Shown: positions 1 to 9,028 of the stretch, in pieces
Layout of the letters: the number at the start of each line of letters is the position of its first letter
Numbering within the stretch: position 1 is the first letter of the stretch
NCBI RefSeq assembly: GCF_007858275.1
Contig: NZ_VFEV01000007.1
Coordinates: forward strand, 118,302-182,301
Direction of reading: 5' to 3'
Length of the DNA stretch: 64,000 bases
From: Pseudomonas proteolytica
GTDB taxonomy: Bacteria > Pseudomonadota > Gammaproteobacteria > Pseudomonadales > Pseudomonadaceae
The notes under the pieces: generated by a model
What the model was told of the DNA's origin: nothing
Seen by the model: the letters and a program-made list of their open reading frames with translations, nothing else
The model's database searches: none
Program-made: the position numbers and the translations under genes

Positions 1-703
1 AGTCCATCCGGCCGGCGGGCGTCAGCATTTGTACTATGTGATGCGTGAATACAGCGGGCAGACCCTGGCCGCCCTGTTCCAGCAGCAAGGCCCCTTGCCG
101 CTGGCACAATGGCAATCCATCGCCGAGCGCTTGCTGCGCGCGGTGGGCATGTTGCATCGCCGGCAGATTCTGCACCGCGACATCAAGCCGGAAAACCTGC
201 TGCTGGGGGACGACGGTGAATTGCGGGTACTGGACTTTGGCCTGGCCTATTGCCCGGGGTTATCCGAGGACCGCGCTCACCTGCTGCCGGGAACCCCCAG
301 CTTTATCGCGCCTGAAGCCTTCAGTGGTGAACGTCCGACCCCTCGGCAGGATTTGTACAGCGTCGGCGTGAGCCTGTATTACCTGCTGACCGGGCACTAT
401 CCCTACGGTGAAATCGAAGCTTTCCAGCGCCCCCGCTTCAACACGCCGGTCAGCGCCAGCCGCTATCGACCGGATCTGCCCGACTGGTTGCAGCAAAGCC
501 TGGAACGCGCGGTGGCGGCACAACCGGACCAACGCTACGAAACCGCCGAGGAATGGCTGCTGGTACTGGAACAGGCCGACCGCCGCGAGCTGAGCCTGCG
601 CCCTCGGCCACTGCTGGAGCGCGAGCCTCTCAAGGTCTGGCAAACCCTGGCGCTGGTGTCGCTGCTGCTCAATCTGCTGTTGCTATATCTGTTATCCCTG
701 TAG
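1..703 (+). CDS. Serine/threonine protein kinase, C-terminal part (5' end outside window)
   Basis: The reading frame is open from base 2, so the gene starts before the window. The visible part is the C-lobe of a Hanks-type kinase. It shows the catalytic loop HRDIKPENLL, the magnesium-binding DFG in LDFGLAY, and the GTPSFIAPE activation segment. A hydrophobic stretch of about 18 residues at the very C-terminus would anchor it in the inner membrane. In pseudomonads a kinase of this kind, often fused to an N-terminal PP2C-type phosphatase, lies between the nitrate transporter and nirB. The phosphatase half would be upstream and cannot be seen. Its position suggests a link to nitrate assimilation (inference). 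It is separated from nirB by its own stop codon and a regulated leader. Confidence 0.88.
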   Translation, partial: VHPAGGRQHLYYVMREYSGQTLAALFQQQGPLPLAQWQSIAERLLRAVGMLHRRQILHRDIKPENLLLGDDGELRVLDFGLAYCPGLSEDRAHLLPGTPSFIAPEAFSGERPTPRQDLYSVGVSLYYLLTGHYPYGEIEAFQRPRFNTPVSASRYRPDLPDWLQQSLERAVAAQPDQRYETAEEWLLVLEQADRRELSLRPRPLLEREPLKVWQTLALVSLLLNLLLLYLLSL

Positions 704-800
704 GAGGCAGGCGCGCCAGTTGTGGGCGTCACGCCTTTAAATGGTGCGAAAAAACCTTGTGGTATCCACCAGAACCTCAGTAAATCCGGCTTTTCAAGAC

Positions 801-818
801 TTGGCACAACCACTGCAT
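801..818 (+). promoter_or_regulatory. Candidate sigma-54 promoter of the nirB operon
   Basis: TTGGCACAACCACTGCAT matches the -24/-12 consensus, with GG (803-804) and GC (815-816) separated by exactly 10 bases. Transcription would start near 828, just before the two leader hairpins. Nitrogen-regulated (NtrC/RpoN) transcription of assimilatory nitrate genes is established in related bacteria; the use of this site is inferred. I saw no convincing NtrC palindrome upstream, although TGGTGCG near 740 resembles a half-site. Confidence 0.7.
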
Positions 819-845
819 TAGCTCCTGCAACACCCCACATACAGC

Positions 846-889
846 CCACCCTTCAACGACGAAGGTGGGGCTTTCCCGAGAGAACGGGA
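846..889 (+). promoter_or_regulatory. Two-hairpin ANTAR (NasT/NasR-type) antitermination target
   Basis: Two consecutive stem-loops each carry a six-base loop with A at position 1 and G at position 4, the signature recognised by ANTAR-domain antiterminators. Hairpin 1 (846-868) has loop AACGAC at 855-860 on a CCACC(C)TTC/GAAGGTGG stem. Hairpin 2 (874-889) has loop AGAGAA at 879-884 on TCCCG/CGGGA. A strong terminator follows directly. This is the known architecture of nas leader RNAs, in which NasR or NasT binding prevents termination when nitrate or nitrite is present. Confidence 0.75.
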
Positions 890-898
890 CCAGGACAA

Positions 899-937
899 AG
901 GCGTCCTCGCTAGGCAACTAGCGGGACGCCTTTTTTT
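899..937 (+). terminator. Leader (attenuator) terminator before nirB
   Basis: A near-perfect stem pairs AGGCGTCC (899-906) with GGACGCCT (924-931) and CGCTAG (908-913) with CTAGCG (918-923). The loop is GCAA, with one bulged T (907), and seven T residues follow. It lies between the ANTAR hairpins and the nirB start, so it fits a conditional terminator rather than an end-of-gene terminator. Confidence 0.85.
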
Positions 938-975
938 GTTTGCGCGTGATTTGTCGAGCCATTGCGGAGAACGAC

Positions 976-3429
976 ATGAAAAAACTCAAACTGGTGATGA
1001 TCGGCAACGGCATGGCCGGGGTTCGCACCCTTGAAGAACTGCTGAAACTGAGCACCGAGCTGTACGACATTACGGTCTTTGGCGCCGAGCCCCACACCAA
1101 CTACAACCGCATCCTGCTATCACCGGTGCTGGCCGGTGAGCAGACGTTCGAAGAGATCGTGCTCAACGACCTCGACTGGTACCTGCAAAACAACATCAAG
1201 TTGCTGCTCAACCGCAAGGTGGTGCAGATCGACCGGGTCAAACGCAAAGTCATCGCCGAAGACGGCACCGAGGCCGAATACGATCGCCTGCTGATCGCCA
1301 CCGGTTCGACTCCGTTCATCCTGCCGATCCCCGGCAATACCTTGCAGGGCGTGATCGGCTACCGCGACATTGCCGACACCCAAGCCATGATCGACACCGC
1401 CAAGACCCACAAGCATGCCGTGGTCATCGGTGGCGGCCTGCTCGGCCTGGAAGCGGCCAATGGCCTGATGCTGCGCGGCATGCACGTCACCGTGGTGCAT
1501 ATCGGCGAATGGCTGCTGGAGCGGCAACTGGACAAGACCAGCGGCCAGTTGCTGCAAACCGAACTGGAAAGCCGTGGCCTGGTGTTTCGCCTGTGCGAAC
1601 AGACCCAGGCCCTGCATGACGCCGGCAATGGCCGCGTGGGTTCGGTGCAATTTAAAAACGGCGACGTGATTCCCGCCGACCTGGTGGTGATGGCCGCCGG
1701 GATCCGCCCCAATACCGAACTGGCGGAAAAGTCCGGCATCCCGTGCAACCGTGGGATCCTGGTCAACGACACGATGCAAACCTACGACCCGCGCATCTAT
1801 GCCATCGGCGAATGCGCCAGCCATCGCGGGATTGCCTACGGCCTGGTGGCGCCGCTGTTCGAGCAGGCCAAGGTCTGCGCCAACCACCTGGCCCAGTTGG
1901 GGTTCGCCACCTACAAAGGCTCGGTGACCTCGACCAAACTGAAAGTCACCGGTATCGACCTGTTTTCCGCTGGCGACTTCATGGGCGGCGAAGGCACCGA
2001 AACCATCACCCTTTCCGACCCCATCGGCGGCGTCTACAAGAAGCTGGTGATCAAGGACGACATCTTGGTCGGCGCCTGCCTGTACGGCGACACCGCCGAT
2101 GGCGGTTGGTATTTCCGGCAGATCCGTGAGAACCATGGCATTGGCGAAATCCGCGACCACCTGATGTTCGGCGAAAACGCCTTGGGCGACGTCGGCCACC
2201 AAGGCCAGGACAAAGCCATGAGCATGGCCGACAGCGCCGAAGTCTGCGGCTGCAACGGCGTGTGCAAGGGCACCATCGTCAAGGCGATCCAGGAGCAGGG
2301 CCTGTTCAGCGTCGATGAGGTGAAGAAACACACCAAGGCCGCCAGTTCCTGCGGCTCCTGCGCCGGGTTGGTGGAGCAGATCCTGATCAACACCGTGGGC
2401 GGTGCGGCTGACGTCAAGCCAAAGAGCGAAAAAGCCATCTGTGGTTGCAGCGACCTGAACCACGGGCAAATCCGCCAGGCGATCCGCGACCAGCACCTGC
2501 TGACCATCGCCGACACCATGAGCTACTTGAACTGGCGCACTCCCAACGGCTGCGCCACTTGCCGCCCGGCGTTGAACTACTACCTGATCTCCACCTGGCC
2601 GGGGGAAGCCAAGGACGATCCGCAATCGCGCCTGATCAACGAACGGGCCCACGCCAACATTCAGAAAGACGGCACTTACTCGGTAGTCCCGCGGATGTGG
2701 GGCGGTGTGACCAATCCTTCCGAACTGCGGCGGATTGCCGATGTGGCCGACAAGTACAACGTGCCGATGGTCAAGGTCACCGGCGGCCAGCGCATCGACT
2801 TGCTGGGCATCAAGAAACAGGACCTGCCCGGTGTCTGGAAAGACCTGGATATGCCGTCCGGGCACGCCTACGGCAAATCCATCCGTACCGTGAAGACCTG
2901 CGTAGGCAGCGAGTTCTGCCGCTTCGGCACGCAGAACTCCACACAACTGGGCATCGAGTTGGAGCATGACCTGTTCAACATGTGGTCGCCCCACAAGGTC
3001 AAGCTGGCGGTCTCCGGTTGCCCGCGCAACTGCTCGGAAGCCGGGATCAAGGACGTGGGAATTATCGGCGTCGACTCGGGCTGGGAGATGTATATCGGCG
3101 GCAACGGCGGGATCAAGACCGAGGTCGCAGAGTTCTTCGTCAAGCTCAAGACCGCCGAGGAGGTACGCGAATACAACGGCGCCTTCCTACAGCTGTACCG
3201 CGAAGAAGCCTTCTACCTGGAGCGCACCGTGCATTACATGCAGCGGGTCGGCATGGACCATATCAAGAAGGCCGTACTGGAAGACCCAGCGCGGCGCCAG
3301 GCCCTGAACGAGCGCCTGCAGTTCTCCCTGTCGTTTGAACAAGACCCATGGAAAGAACGCCTGGAGCAGCCGTTGCTGAAGAAGGAATTCGACACCATCG
3401 CCGTCAAACAGCTGGAGGTATTGGTATGA
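976..3429 (+). CDS. nirB: Assimilatory nitrite reductase, large subunit
   Basis: This 817-residue protein reduces nitrite to ammonium with NAD(P)H in the cytoplasm. The order is an FAD/NAD(P)H oxidoreductase domain (GNGMAG near residue 10 and GGGLLGLEAA near 155), two BFD-like [2Fe-2S] segments (CGCNGVCKG with SCGSCAG, then CGCSDLN with GCATCRP), and a C-terminal sirohaem/[4Fe-4S] ferredoxin-type half with TCVGSEFCRFG and SGCPRNCSEA. The chosen ATG at 976 follows GGAGA at 966-970. Upstream in-frame codons would run into the leader terminator. The stop overlaps the nirD start by four bases (ATGA), which indicates translational coupling. Length and domains are normal for the family. Confidence 0.96.
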   Translation: MKKLKLVMIGNGMAGVRTLEELLKLSTELYDITVFGAEPHTNYNRILLSPVLAGEQTFEEIVLNDLDWYLQNNIKLLLNRKVVQIDRVKRKVIAEDGTEAEYDRLLIATGSTPFILPIPGNTLQGVIGYRDIADTQAMIDTAKTHKHAVVIGGGLLGLEAANGLMLRGMHVTVVHIGEWLLERQLDKTSGQLLQTELESRGLVFRLCEQTQALHDAGNGRVGSVQFKNGDVIPADLVVMAAGIRPNTELAEKSGIPCNRGILVNDTMQTYDPRIYAIGECASHRGIAYGLVAPLFEQAKVCANHLAQLGFATYKGSVTSTKLKVTGIDLFSAGDFMGGEGTETITLSDPIGGVYKKLVIKDDILVGACLYGDTADGGWYFRQIRENHGIGEIRDHLMFGENALGDVGHQGQDKAMSMADSAEVCGCNGVCKGTIVKAIQEQGLFSVDEVKKHTKAASSCGSCAGLVEQILINTVGGAADVKPKSEKAICGCSDLNHGQIRQAIRDQHLLTIADTMSYLNWRTPNGCATCRPALNYYLISTWPGEAKDDPQSRLINERAHANIQKDGTYSVVPRMWGGVTNPSELRRIADVADKYNVPMVKVTGGQRIDLLGIKKQDLPGVWKDLDMPSGHAYGKSIRTVKTCVGSEFCRFGTQNSTQLGIELEHDLFNMWSPHKVKLAVSGCPRNCSEAGIKDVGIIGVDSGWEMYIGGNGGIKTEVAEFFVKLKTAEEVREYNGAFLQLYREEAFYLERTVHYMQRVGMDHIKKAVLEDPARRQALNERLQFSLSFEQDPWKERLEQPLLKKEFDTIAVKQLEVLV

Positions 3430-3743
3430 ACTGGCTGGATATCTGTGCCCTCGACGAAATCAACGCACTGGGCTCGCGCATCGTCAGCGGCCCGAAAGGT
3501 GAAATTGCGATTTTTCGGACCAGTGACGACGAAGTCTTCGCCCTTGACGACCGCTGCCCGCACAAGGGTGGGCCATTGTCCCAGGGGTTGATTTACGGCA
3601 AACGCGTAGCGTGCCCATTGCACAACTGGCAGATCGACCTGGCGTCCGGCGAAGCCCAGGCCCCGGATATCGGTTGCGCCCACCACCACCACGCCCGGGT
3701 TGAAAACGGCCGGGTGATGCTGGCCCTGCGGGACGCTGGTTGA
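3426..3743 (+). CDS. nirD: Nitrite reductase, small subunit
   Basis: A 105-residue Rieske-like small subunit that partners NirB. It contains a C-P-H-K-G segment (residues 40-44) and CPLHNW, the positions of the Rieske ligands. NirD proteins often lack some of these ligands, but here both the C-x-H and C-x-x-H pairs are visible, so a [2Fe-2S] cluster is possible. The start is set by the ATGA overlap with nirB, and the stop overlaps the next start (TGATG), so the three genes are tightly coupled. Confidence 0.93.
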   Translation: MNWLDICALDEINALGSRIVSGPKGEIAIFRTSDDEVFALDDRCPHKGGPLSQGLIYGKRVACPLHNWQIDLASGEAQAPDIGCAHHHHARVENGRVMLALRDAG

Positions 3744-6451
3744 TGAACCGCCAGGTCACCGCATCGACCTGCTGCTACTGCGGGGTCGGCTGCGGCGTGC
3801 TGATCGAGCATGATGGCGCGCAGATCCTCGGGGTCAGCGGCGACCCGTCGCACCCGGCCAATTTCGGCAAGTTGTGCAGCAAGGGTTCCAGCCTGCACCT
3901 GACTGGCGATCTGGCAGCGCGGGCGTTGTACCCCGAATTGCGCCTGGGCAAAGGCCTGGCCCGTGGCCGTACCGATTGGGACAGTGCCCTGGACCACGCG
4001 GCCCATGTGTTCGCCGACACCATCGCCGAGCACGGCCCCGACAGTGTGGCGTTCTATATCTCCGGGCAACTGCTGACCGAGGATTACTACAGTTTCAACA
4101 AACTCGCCCGGGCGCTGGTGGGCACCAACAATATCGACAGCAATTCCCGGCTGTGTATGTCCTCGGCGGTGGTCGGCTACAAGCGCAGCCTGGGGGCCGA
4201 CGCGCCACCGTGCAGCTATGAGGACCTGGAGGCCAGCGATTGCGTGATGATCGTCGGCAGTAATATGGCCTACGCCCACCCGGTACTGTTTCGCCGGCTG
4301 GAAGAGGCCAAGGCGCGCCGTCCGGATATGAAAGTGCTGGTCGTTGATCCACGGCGCACCGATACCTGTGACTTGGCGGATATGCACCTGGCAATCCTGC
4401 CGGGTACCGATGTCGCGTTGTTCCATGGGATTTTGCATCTGCTGCTGTGGGAAGACTGGATCGATCGTGACTTTATCCAGGCTCATACCGATGGTTTGGT
4501 CGAACTCAAACGCCTGGTCCACGACTACACGCCGCAGATGGTCACGCAATTGTGCGGGATCAGTGTCGAGCAACTGCGCCAGTGTGCGCAGTGGGTCGGT
4601 ACCTCCACGAGCTTTCTTTCGCTGTGGTGCATGGGGCTCAACCAGTCCACCGCCGGCAGTGCGAAAAACAGCGCCCTGATCAACCTGCACCTGGCCACCG
4701 GTACCATTGGCCGCCCAGGTTGCGGGCCGTTTTCCCTGACCGGCCAGCCCAACGCCATGGGCGGCCGGGAAACCGGTAGCCTGTCGAACCTGCTGCCGGG
4801 CCATCGTGATGCCAACAACCCCGAGCACCGCGCACAAGTGGCCGCCTACTGGGGGGTTGAGCAACTGCCATCCAGCACCGGCTTGACCGCCATCGAATTG
4901 TTCGAGCAGGTACAGGCCGGCAAGATCAAAGCGCTGTGGATCGCCTGCACCAACCCCGCGCAATCGTTGCCGGACCAGAGCAGCGTGCGTCAGGCCCTGG
5001 CCGCGTGCCCATTCGTGGTGTTGCAGGAAGCCTTCCGCACCACAGAAACCGCTGCCTTTGCCGACCTGTTGTTGCCAGCCGCCAGTTGGGGTGAGAAAGA
5101 AGGCACCGTGACCAATTCCGAGCGGCGCATTTCCCACGTACGCCAGGCCATTGCCCCACCGGGTGAGGCGCGGTCGGACTGGGCGATTACCGTGGATTTC
5201 GCACAGCGCCTGGAGCAACGTTTGCGACCGGGCCTACCGAGCCTGTTTGCGTTTGCGCAACCTTCGCAGATTTTTGATGAGTTCAAACTGCTGACACGCG
5301 ATCGGGACTTGGACCTGTCAGGTATCAGCCATGCCCTGCTCGACCGGATCGGCCCGCAACAATGGCCGTTTCCCGCCGAGGCTCAGAGCGGCACGCCACG
5401 GCTGTACACCGACGGCATCTTCCCGACCGACAGTGGTCGTGCGCACTTTATCGCCGAGCCTTATCGCGCGGCCAAGGAACAACGTGATGCGCGCTTTCCC
5501 CTGACCCTGATCACCGGCCGCCTGCGTGACCAATGGCATGGCATGAGCCGCACCGGTACGGCTGCGCAACTGTTCGGCCACGTCAGCGAAGCATTGCTCA
5601 GCCTGCACCCGGACGAACTACGCCGGCACCGCTTCAAAGAGGGCGATCTGGTGAGCCTGAAAAGCCGCCGTGGCCAGGTGATTGTGGCGGTGACCAGTGA
5701 TGACAGCGTGCGGCCCGGCCAGGCGTTCCTGCCCATGCATTGGGGCGATCGCTTCCTCAAGGGCGGCGTCAACATGCTGACTCAGCCGGCATTCGACCCC
5801 TTGTCGAAACAACCCGAGCTCAAGCACAGCGGTGTACGCCTGGAAGCCGTGCAATTGCCTTGGCAGCTGTTTGCGCTGATCGAAGGTGACGTGCAGCAAC
5901 ACTTCGAGGCCTTGCGTCCGCTTTGCGAGCGCTTTGCCTACGTCAGCCTCAGCTTGACCGGGCGTGAGCGGCCGGCGCTGCTGCTGCGTGCTGCCCATAC
6001 CGAGGCGCCGGACCTGCAGTTGCTCAAGAACATCGACCAATTGCTGGGCCTCAATGACGGCCCGGTCATGGCCTATGACGACCCACGGCGCTCCATCGGC
6101 AAGCGGGTAAAAATCGAGAAAGGCCGGATCACCGCGATCCGTCTGGCCGGCGAAACCCTGGCCCGTCATTGGCTGCAAAGCCTTTGGCTGGAGGGCCGGA
6201 CCGATGAACAACTGCGGCGCTGGTTGCTGGCCCCGCTAAGCGCGCCACCCGGCGCGGGTACGAGCAGCAACAAAATTCTCTGCAACTGCAAGAACGTCAG
6301 TGAAAACGCGATATGTGCAGGCATCAAGCGCGGCCTGGACCTCGCTGGGCTGAAGCAAGAACTGGGCTGCGGCACGCAATGTGGCTCCTGCGTCCCCGAA
6401 ATCAAACGGCTTTTGGCGAGCACCTCGCAGCCAATCGCTATCAGTGTGTGA
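3743..6451 (+). CDS. nasA: Assimilatory nitrate reductase, catalytic subunit (molybdopterin, Fe-S)
   Basis: A 902-residue enzyme that reduces nitrate to nitrite ahead of NirBD. The N-terminus has the [4Fe-4S] motif CCYCGVGCGV followed by a further Cys in GKLCSKG. The molybdopterin oxidoreductase body follows (NSRLCMSS, a molybdopterin dinucleotide binding region around residues 590-720). A C-terminal BFD-like [2Fe-2S] domain has CNCKNVSE and CGTQCGSC. That extra domain is usual in NasC/NasA-type enzymes that take electrons through a fused or partner redox module. The ATG at 3743 shares a base with the nirD stop. Pseudomonas annotations use several symbols (nasA, nasC) for this gene. Confidence 0.93.
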   Translation: MNRQVTASTCCYCGVGCGVLIEHDGAQILGVSGDPSHPANFGKLCSKGSSLHLTGDLAARALYPELRLGKGLARGRTDWDSALDHAAHVFADTIAEHGPDSVAFYISGQLLTEDYYSFNKLARALVGTNNIDSNSRLCMSSAVVGYKRSLGADAPPCSYEDLEASDCVMIVGSNMAYAHPVLFRRLEEAKARRPDMKVLVVDPRRTDTCDLADMHLAILPGTDVALFHGILHLLLWEDWIDRDFIQAHTDGLVELKRLVHDYTPQMVTQLCGISVEQLRQCAQWVGTSTSFLSLWCMGLNQSTAGSAKNSALINLHLATGTIGRPGCGPFSLTGQPNAMGGRETGSLSNLLPGHRDANNPEHRAQVAAYWGVEQLPSSTGLTAIELFEQVQAGKIKALWIACTNPAQSLPDQSSVRQALAACPFVVLQEAFRTTETAAFADLLLPAASWGEKEGTVTNSERRISHVRQAIAPPGEARSDWAITVDFAQRLEQRLRPGLPSLFAFAQPSQIFDEFKLLTRDRDLDLSGISHALLDRIGPQQWPFPAEAQSGTPRLYTDGIFPTDSGRAHFIAEPYRAAKEQRDARFPLTLITGRLRDQWHGMSRTGTAAQLFGHVSEALLSLHPDELRRHRFKEGDLVSLKSRRGQVIVAVTSDDSVRPGQAFLPMHWGDRFLKGGVNMLTQPAFDPLSKQPELKHSGVRLEAVQLPWQLFALIEGDVQQHFEALRPLCERFAYVSLSLTGRERPALLLRAAHTEAPDLQLLKNIDQLLGLNDGPVMAYDDPRRSIGKRVKIEKGRITAIRLAGETLARHWLQSLWLEGRTDEQLRRWLLAPLSAPPGAGTSSNKILCNCKNVSENAICAGIKRGLDLAGLKQELGCGTQCGSCVPEIKRLLASTSQPIAISV

Positions 6452-6462
6452 GGGCAATAAAT

Positions 6463-7200
6463 ATGAGTGCAAAAGTCTGGCTGGTAGGCGCAGGCCCGGG
6501 TGATCCGGAGTTGTTGACCCTCAAGGCGGTGCGGGCCCTGCACGAGGCCGATGTGGTGTTGATTGATGACTTGGTCAACCCGGCAGTGCTTGAACATTGC
6601 CCAGGTGCGCGGGTGATTACCGTCGGCAAACGCGGCGGCTGCCGTTCCACGCCCCAGGATTTCATTCACCGTTTGATGCTGCGTTACGCGCGTCAGGGTA
6701 AATGTGTGGTGCGCCTCAAAGGCGGTGATCCGTGCATTTTTGGCCGTGGCGGCGAAGAAGCGACCTGGCTCAGGGAGCGAGGCGTGAGTGTGGAGCTGGT
6801 CAATGGCATCACCGCCGGGCTGGCAGGTGCGACCAATTGCGATATACCGCTGACGCTACGCGGGATCAGTCGCGGCGTAACACTGGTCACTGCTCATACC
6901 CAGGACGACAGCAGCCTGAATTGGCGGGCACTGGCCGAAGGGGGCACAACACTGGTGATCTACATGGGCGTGGCGAAGCTTTCAGAGATTGCCCGGCAAC
7001 TGCTGGAAGGTGGCATGGCCGCTGATATGCCAGTGGCGATGATCGAGAACGCCTCGCTGCCCCAACAGCGTGAGTGCCGCAGCTCCCTGGCACGCATGCA
7101 CGATGATGCCCAGGCATTCGCCTTGAAGAGCCCGGCTATCCTGGTGATCGGTGCGGTGGCGGCAGCGGCGGTTGAAGCAGTATTGGCCGCCAGCGCCTGA
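6463..7200 (+). CDS. cobA: Uroporphyrinogen-III C-methyltransferase
   Basis: A 245-residue SAM-dependent enzyme that converts uroporphyrinogen III to precorrin-2, the first step to sirohaem. Family motifs are VGAGPGDPELLTLKA at the N-terminus, VRLKGGDPCIFGRGGEE and the GITAG-type loop. It has no CysG N-terminal or ferrochelatase domain, so it is the single-domain SUMT. Its place at the end of the nitrite reductase operon makes sense because NirB needs sirohaem. The ATG at 6463 follows GAGGG at 6450-6454. Confidence 0.94.
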   Translation: MSAKVWLVGAGPGDPELLTLKAVRALHEADVVLIDDLVNPAVLEHCPGARVITVGKRGGCRSTPQDFIHRLMLRYARQGKCVVRLKGGDPCIFGRGGEEATWLRERGVSVELVNGITAGLAGATNCDIPLTLRGISRGVTLVTAHTQDDSSLNWRALAEGGTTLVIYMGVAKLSEIARQLLEGGMAADMPVAMIENASLPQQRECRSSLARMHDDAQAFALKSPAILVIGAVAAAAVEAVLAASA

Positions 7201-7215
7201 GGCAAATCGCAGGCG

Positions 7216-7248
7216 AAAAAAAGCCCGGCTCAAGAGCCGGGCTTTTTT
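7216..7248. terminator. Bidirectional terminator between cobA and oprF
   Basis: AGCCCGGCTC and GAGCCGGGCT form a 10-bp stem with a short AA loop. A-rich sequence lies on the left and T-rich sequence on the right. It can therefore end both the rightward nir/nas/cobA transcript and the leftward oprF transcript. Confidence 0.88.
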
Positions 7249-7262
7249 CTACCACTCAGTAA

Positions 7263-8243
7263 TTACTGAGCTTGAGCTTCAACCGATGCTTCTACGCGAC
7301 GGTTAACAGCACGACCAGCTTCAGTTGCGTTGTCAGCAACTGGGCGGGATTCGCCGTAACCTACGGAGGTGATACGGCCAGCGTCAACGCCGTCTTTAAC
7401 CAGGACTTGCTTAACAGCGTCAGCACGACGCTGGGACAGCTTCTGGTTGTAAGCGTCTGGACCGACGGAGTCAGTGTGACCAGCAACTTCTACGTTGGTA
7501 GCTGGGTACTGAGCCATGAAGTCGGCCAGGTTTTTGACGTCGCCATAGCTGTTAGGCTTAACAACGGCCTTGTCGAAGTCGAACTTAACGTCCAGCTCAA
7601 CACGAACAACCTGAGCAACCGGAGCTTCTGGCTCTGGAACTGGCTCTGGAGCTGGTGCTGGGGTAGGAGCTGGAGCGGCTGCGCCAGCGTTACCGCCGAA
7701 GTTTACGCCCAGGCCGACCAGTGCGGAGTAATCCCACTTGCCGTTGTCCAGACCGTAGTCAGCTTCAACACCGGCACGAGCGTACAGGTTGTTGGTGAAG
7801 TAGTACTTAACGCCAGTACCAACGGTAGCGAAGGTAGTCTGGTCGCGACCGGTGTGGCCATCAGCACGTACGTTGCCACGGCTCTGGTGACCGAAACCAC
7901 CTTCTACGTATGGACGCAGGGAGTCGACGCCAGCTTGACCGAAGTGGTATTGGGCAACGAGGCTGCCGGTATCACCTTTGATCTTCTGGTTGCCAGTACC
8001 GTCAGTCGAACGGGTGTGGTTGGTCTTGTCGTAGGACAAGTTCAAGGACAGGTCGTCGGTCAGGAAGTAACCGATGCGAGCGCCAGGATTGAAGCCGTCT
8101 TCGATGTGCTTGACGCTATCGTTGTACTGCTTCTTGTAGAACAGCTCGCCTTCAACTGCGCCTTGGCCTTGTGCCAGAACGCCGAAAGAAGTAGCGGCAA
8201 TAAGAGAACCAATGGCCAAGCCCAAGGTGTTTTTCAGTTTCAT
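7263..8243 (-). CDS. oprF: Major outer-membrane porin OprF
   Basis: A 326-residue outer-membrane protein. An N-terminal signal peptide is followed by an eight-strand beta-barrel domain, a proline- and alanine-rich hinge around residues 183-200, and a C-terminal OmpA-like peptidoglycan-binding domain with VEVAGHTDSVG and the NxxLSxRRA pattern. OprF joins the outer membrane to peptidoglycan and is a slow nonspecific porin. Unlike some P. aeruginosa OprF forms, I see no cysteine pair in the hinge. SigX lies directly upstream, as in other pseudomonads, and is known to drive oprF transcription there. Confidence 0.96.
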   Translation of the reverse strand: MKLKNTLGLAIGSLIAATSFGVLAQGQGAVEGELFYKKQYNDSVKHIEDGFNPGARIGYFLTDDLSLNLSYDKTNHTRSTDGTGNQKIKGDTGSLVAQYHFGQAGVDSLRPYVEGGFGHQSRGNVRADGHTGRDQTTFATVGTGVKYYFTNNLYARAGVEADYGLDNGKWDYSALVGLGVNFGGNAGAAAPAPTPAPAPEPVPEPEAPVAQVVRVELDVKFDFDKAVVKPNSYGDVKNLADFMAQYPATNVEVAGHTDSVGPDAYNQKLSQRRADAVKQVLVKDGVDAGRITSVGYGESRPVADNATEAGRAVNRRVEASVEAQAQ

Positions 8244-8350
8244 CCGTTAAATCCCCATCTGGTGATTGTAAAGCAGTCCCACATACCGGGGGACAACTCG
8301 GCGACAAGTCTAACAGAACTTGCCTACACGTAAGAGATATTTGCACCGAA

Positions 8351-8941
8351 CTAAGTTTCAGTACTGTCCGCAAATTTCTCACGTAATTTATCAAGAGCAC
8401 GTTTGTAACGCATTTTTGTAGCACTCAAACCCATATGCATAATGTCAGCGATTTCCTGAAATTCCAGTTCTGCGACAAATCGTAGCACCAGAATTTCCCG
8501 GTCAATCGGGTTCACATGCACCAGCCAGCGATCAAGTCCGCCCTTCTCCTCGGGTGCCGGCGCCTTTTCTTCAGACGCTTCCTCAAGGGGGTCCAGACTC
8601 AATGCGTCCATCAAGCGACGCTTTCGCCGTTCCTTACGATACTGCGTGATGCACTCGTTGTACGTGATGCTGTAGAGCCAGGTTTTGAACTTCGATTTAC
8701 CCTCGAAGTTCTTCAGGCCATACAACACCTTGAGCATCACTTCCTGACAGACATCATCCGCATCACGATCGTTCCCTAAATATCTTGAACAAACGTTGAA
8801 CAGAGTGCGTTGATACCTGCGCATCAATTCTTCGTACGCGCGTGTTACGTGAAACAGCTCCGTGTGCGAGCGCGCGACCAACTCCTCATCAGAGAGCTCA
8901 CGGGGGTCATAGCGCGTGGACAGCGTTTGGGCTTTATTCAA
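8351..8941 (-). CDS. sigX: ECF sigma factor SigX
   Basis: A 196-residue ECF sigma factor. Region 2 (about residues 30-95) includes the conserved RDADDVCQEVMLKV and FKTWLYSITYNECI segments. Region 4 (about 135-190) is a sigma-70-type helix-turn-helix with REILVLRFVAELEFQEIADIM. The linker is long and acidic (EEASEEKAPAPEEKGG). No anti-sigma gene is adjacent; instead the cmpX-crfX-cmaX membrane proteins flank it, as in P. aeruginosa. The start used is a TTG at 8941 with a poor ribosome site, so the exact N-terminus is uncertain. SigX links cell-envelope state to oprF expression. Confidence 0.94.
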   Translation of the reverse strand: MNKAQTLSTRYDPRELSDEELVARSHTELFHVTRAYEELMRRYQRTLFNVCSRYLGNDRDADDVCQEVMLKVLYGLKNFEGKSKFKTWLYSITYNECITQYRKERRKRRLMDALSLDPLEEASEEKAPAPEEKGGLDRWLVHVNPIDREILVLRFVAELEFQEIADIMHMGLSATKMRYKRALDKLREKFADSTET

Positions 8942-9028
8942 AACAAGTCGTGCCGACAGTCAGGTCAATGTCCGCCACATCCTGGATAGCCAGGATCGCG
9001 GCGGCGTACATTAGCAGGGTTTGCCGGG

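Noticed and set aside
1120..2994. Long minus-strand open frame opposite nirB
   Set aside because: It is the complement of a high-GC coding gene and has no ribosome site or recognisable domain; nirB on the plus strand is unmistakable.
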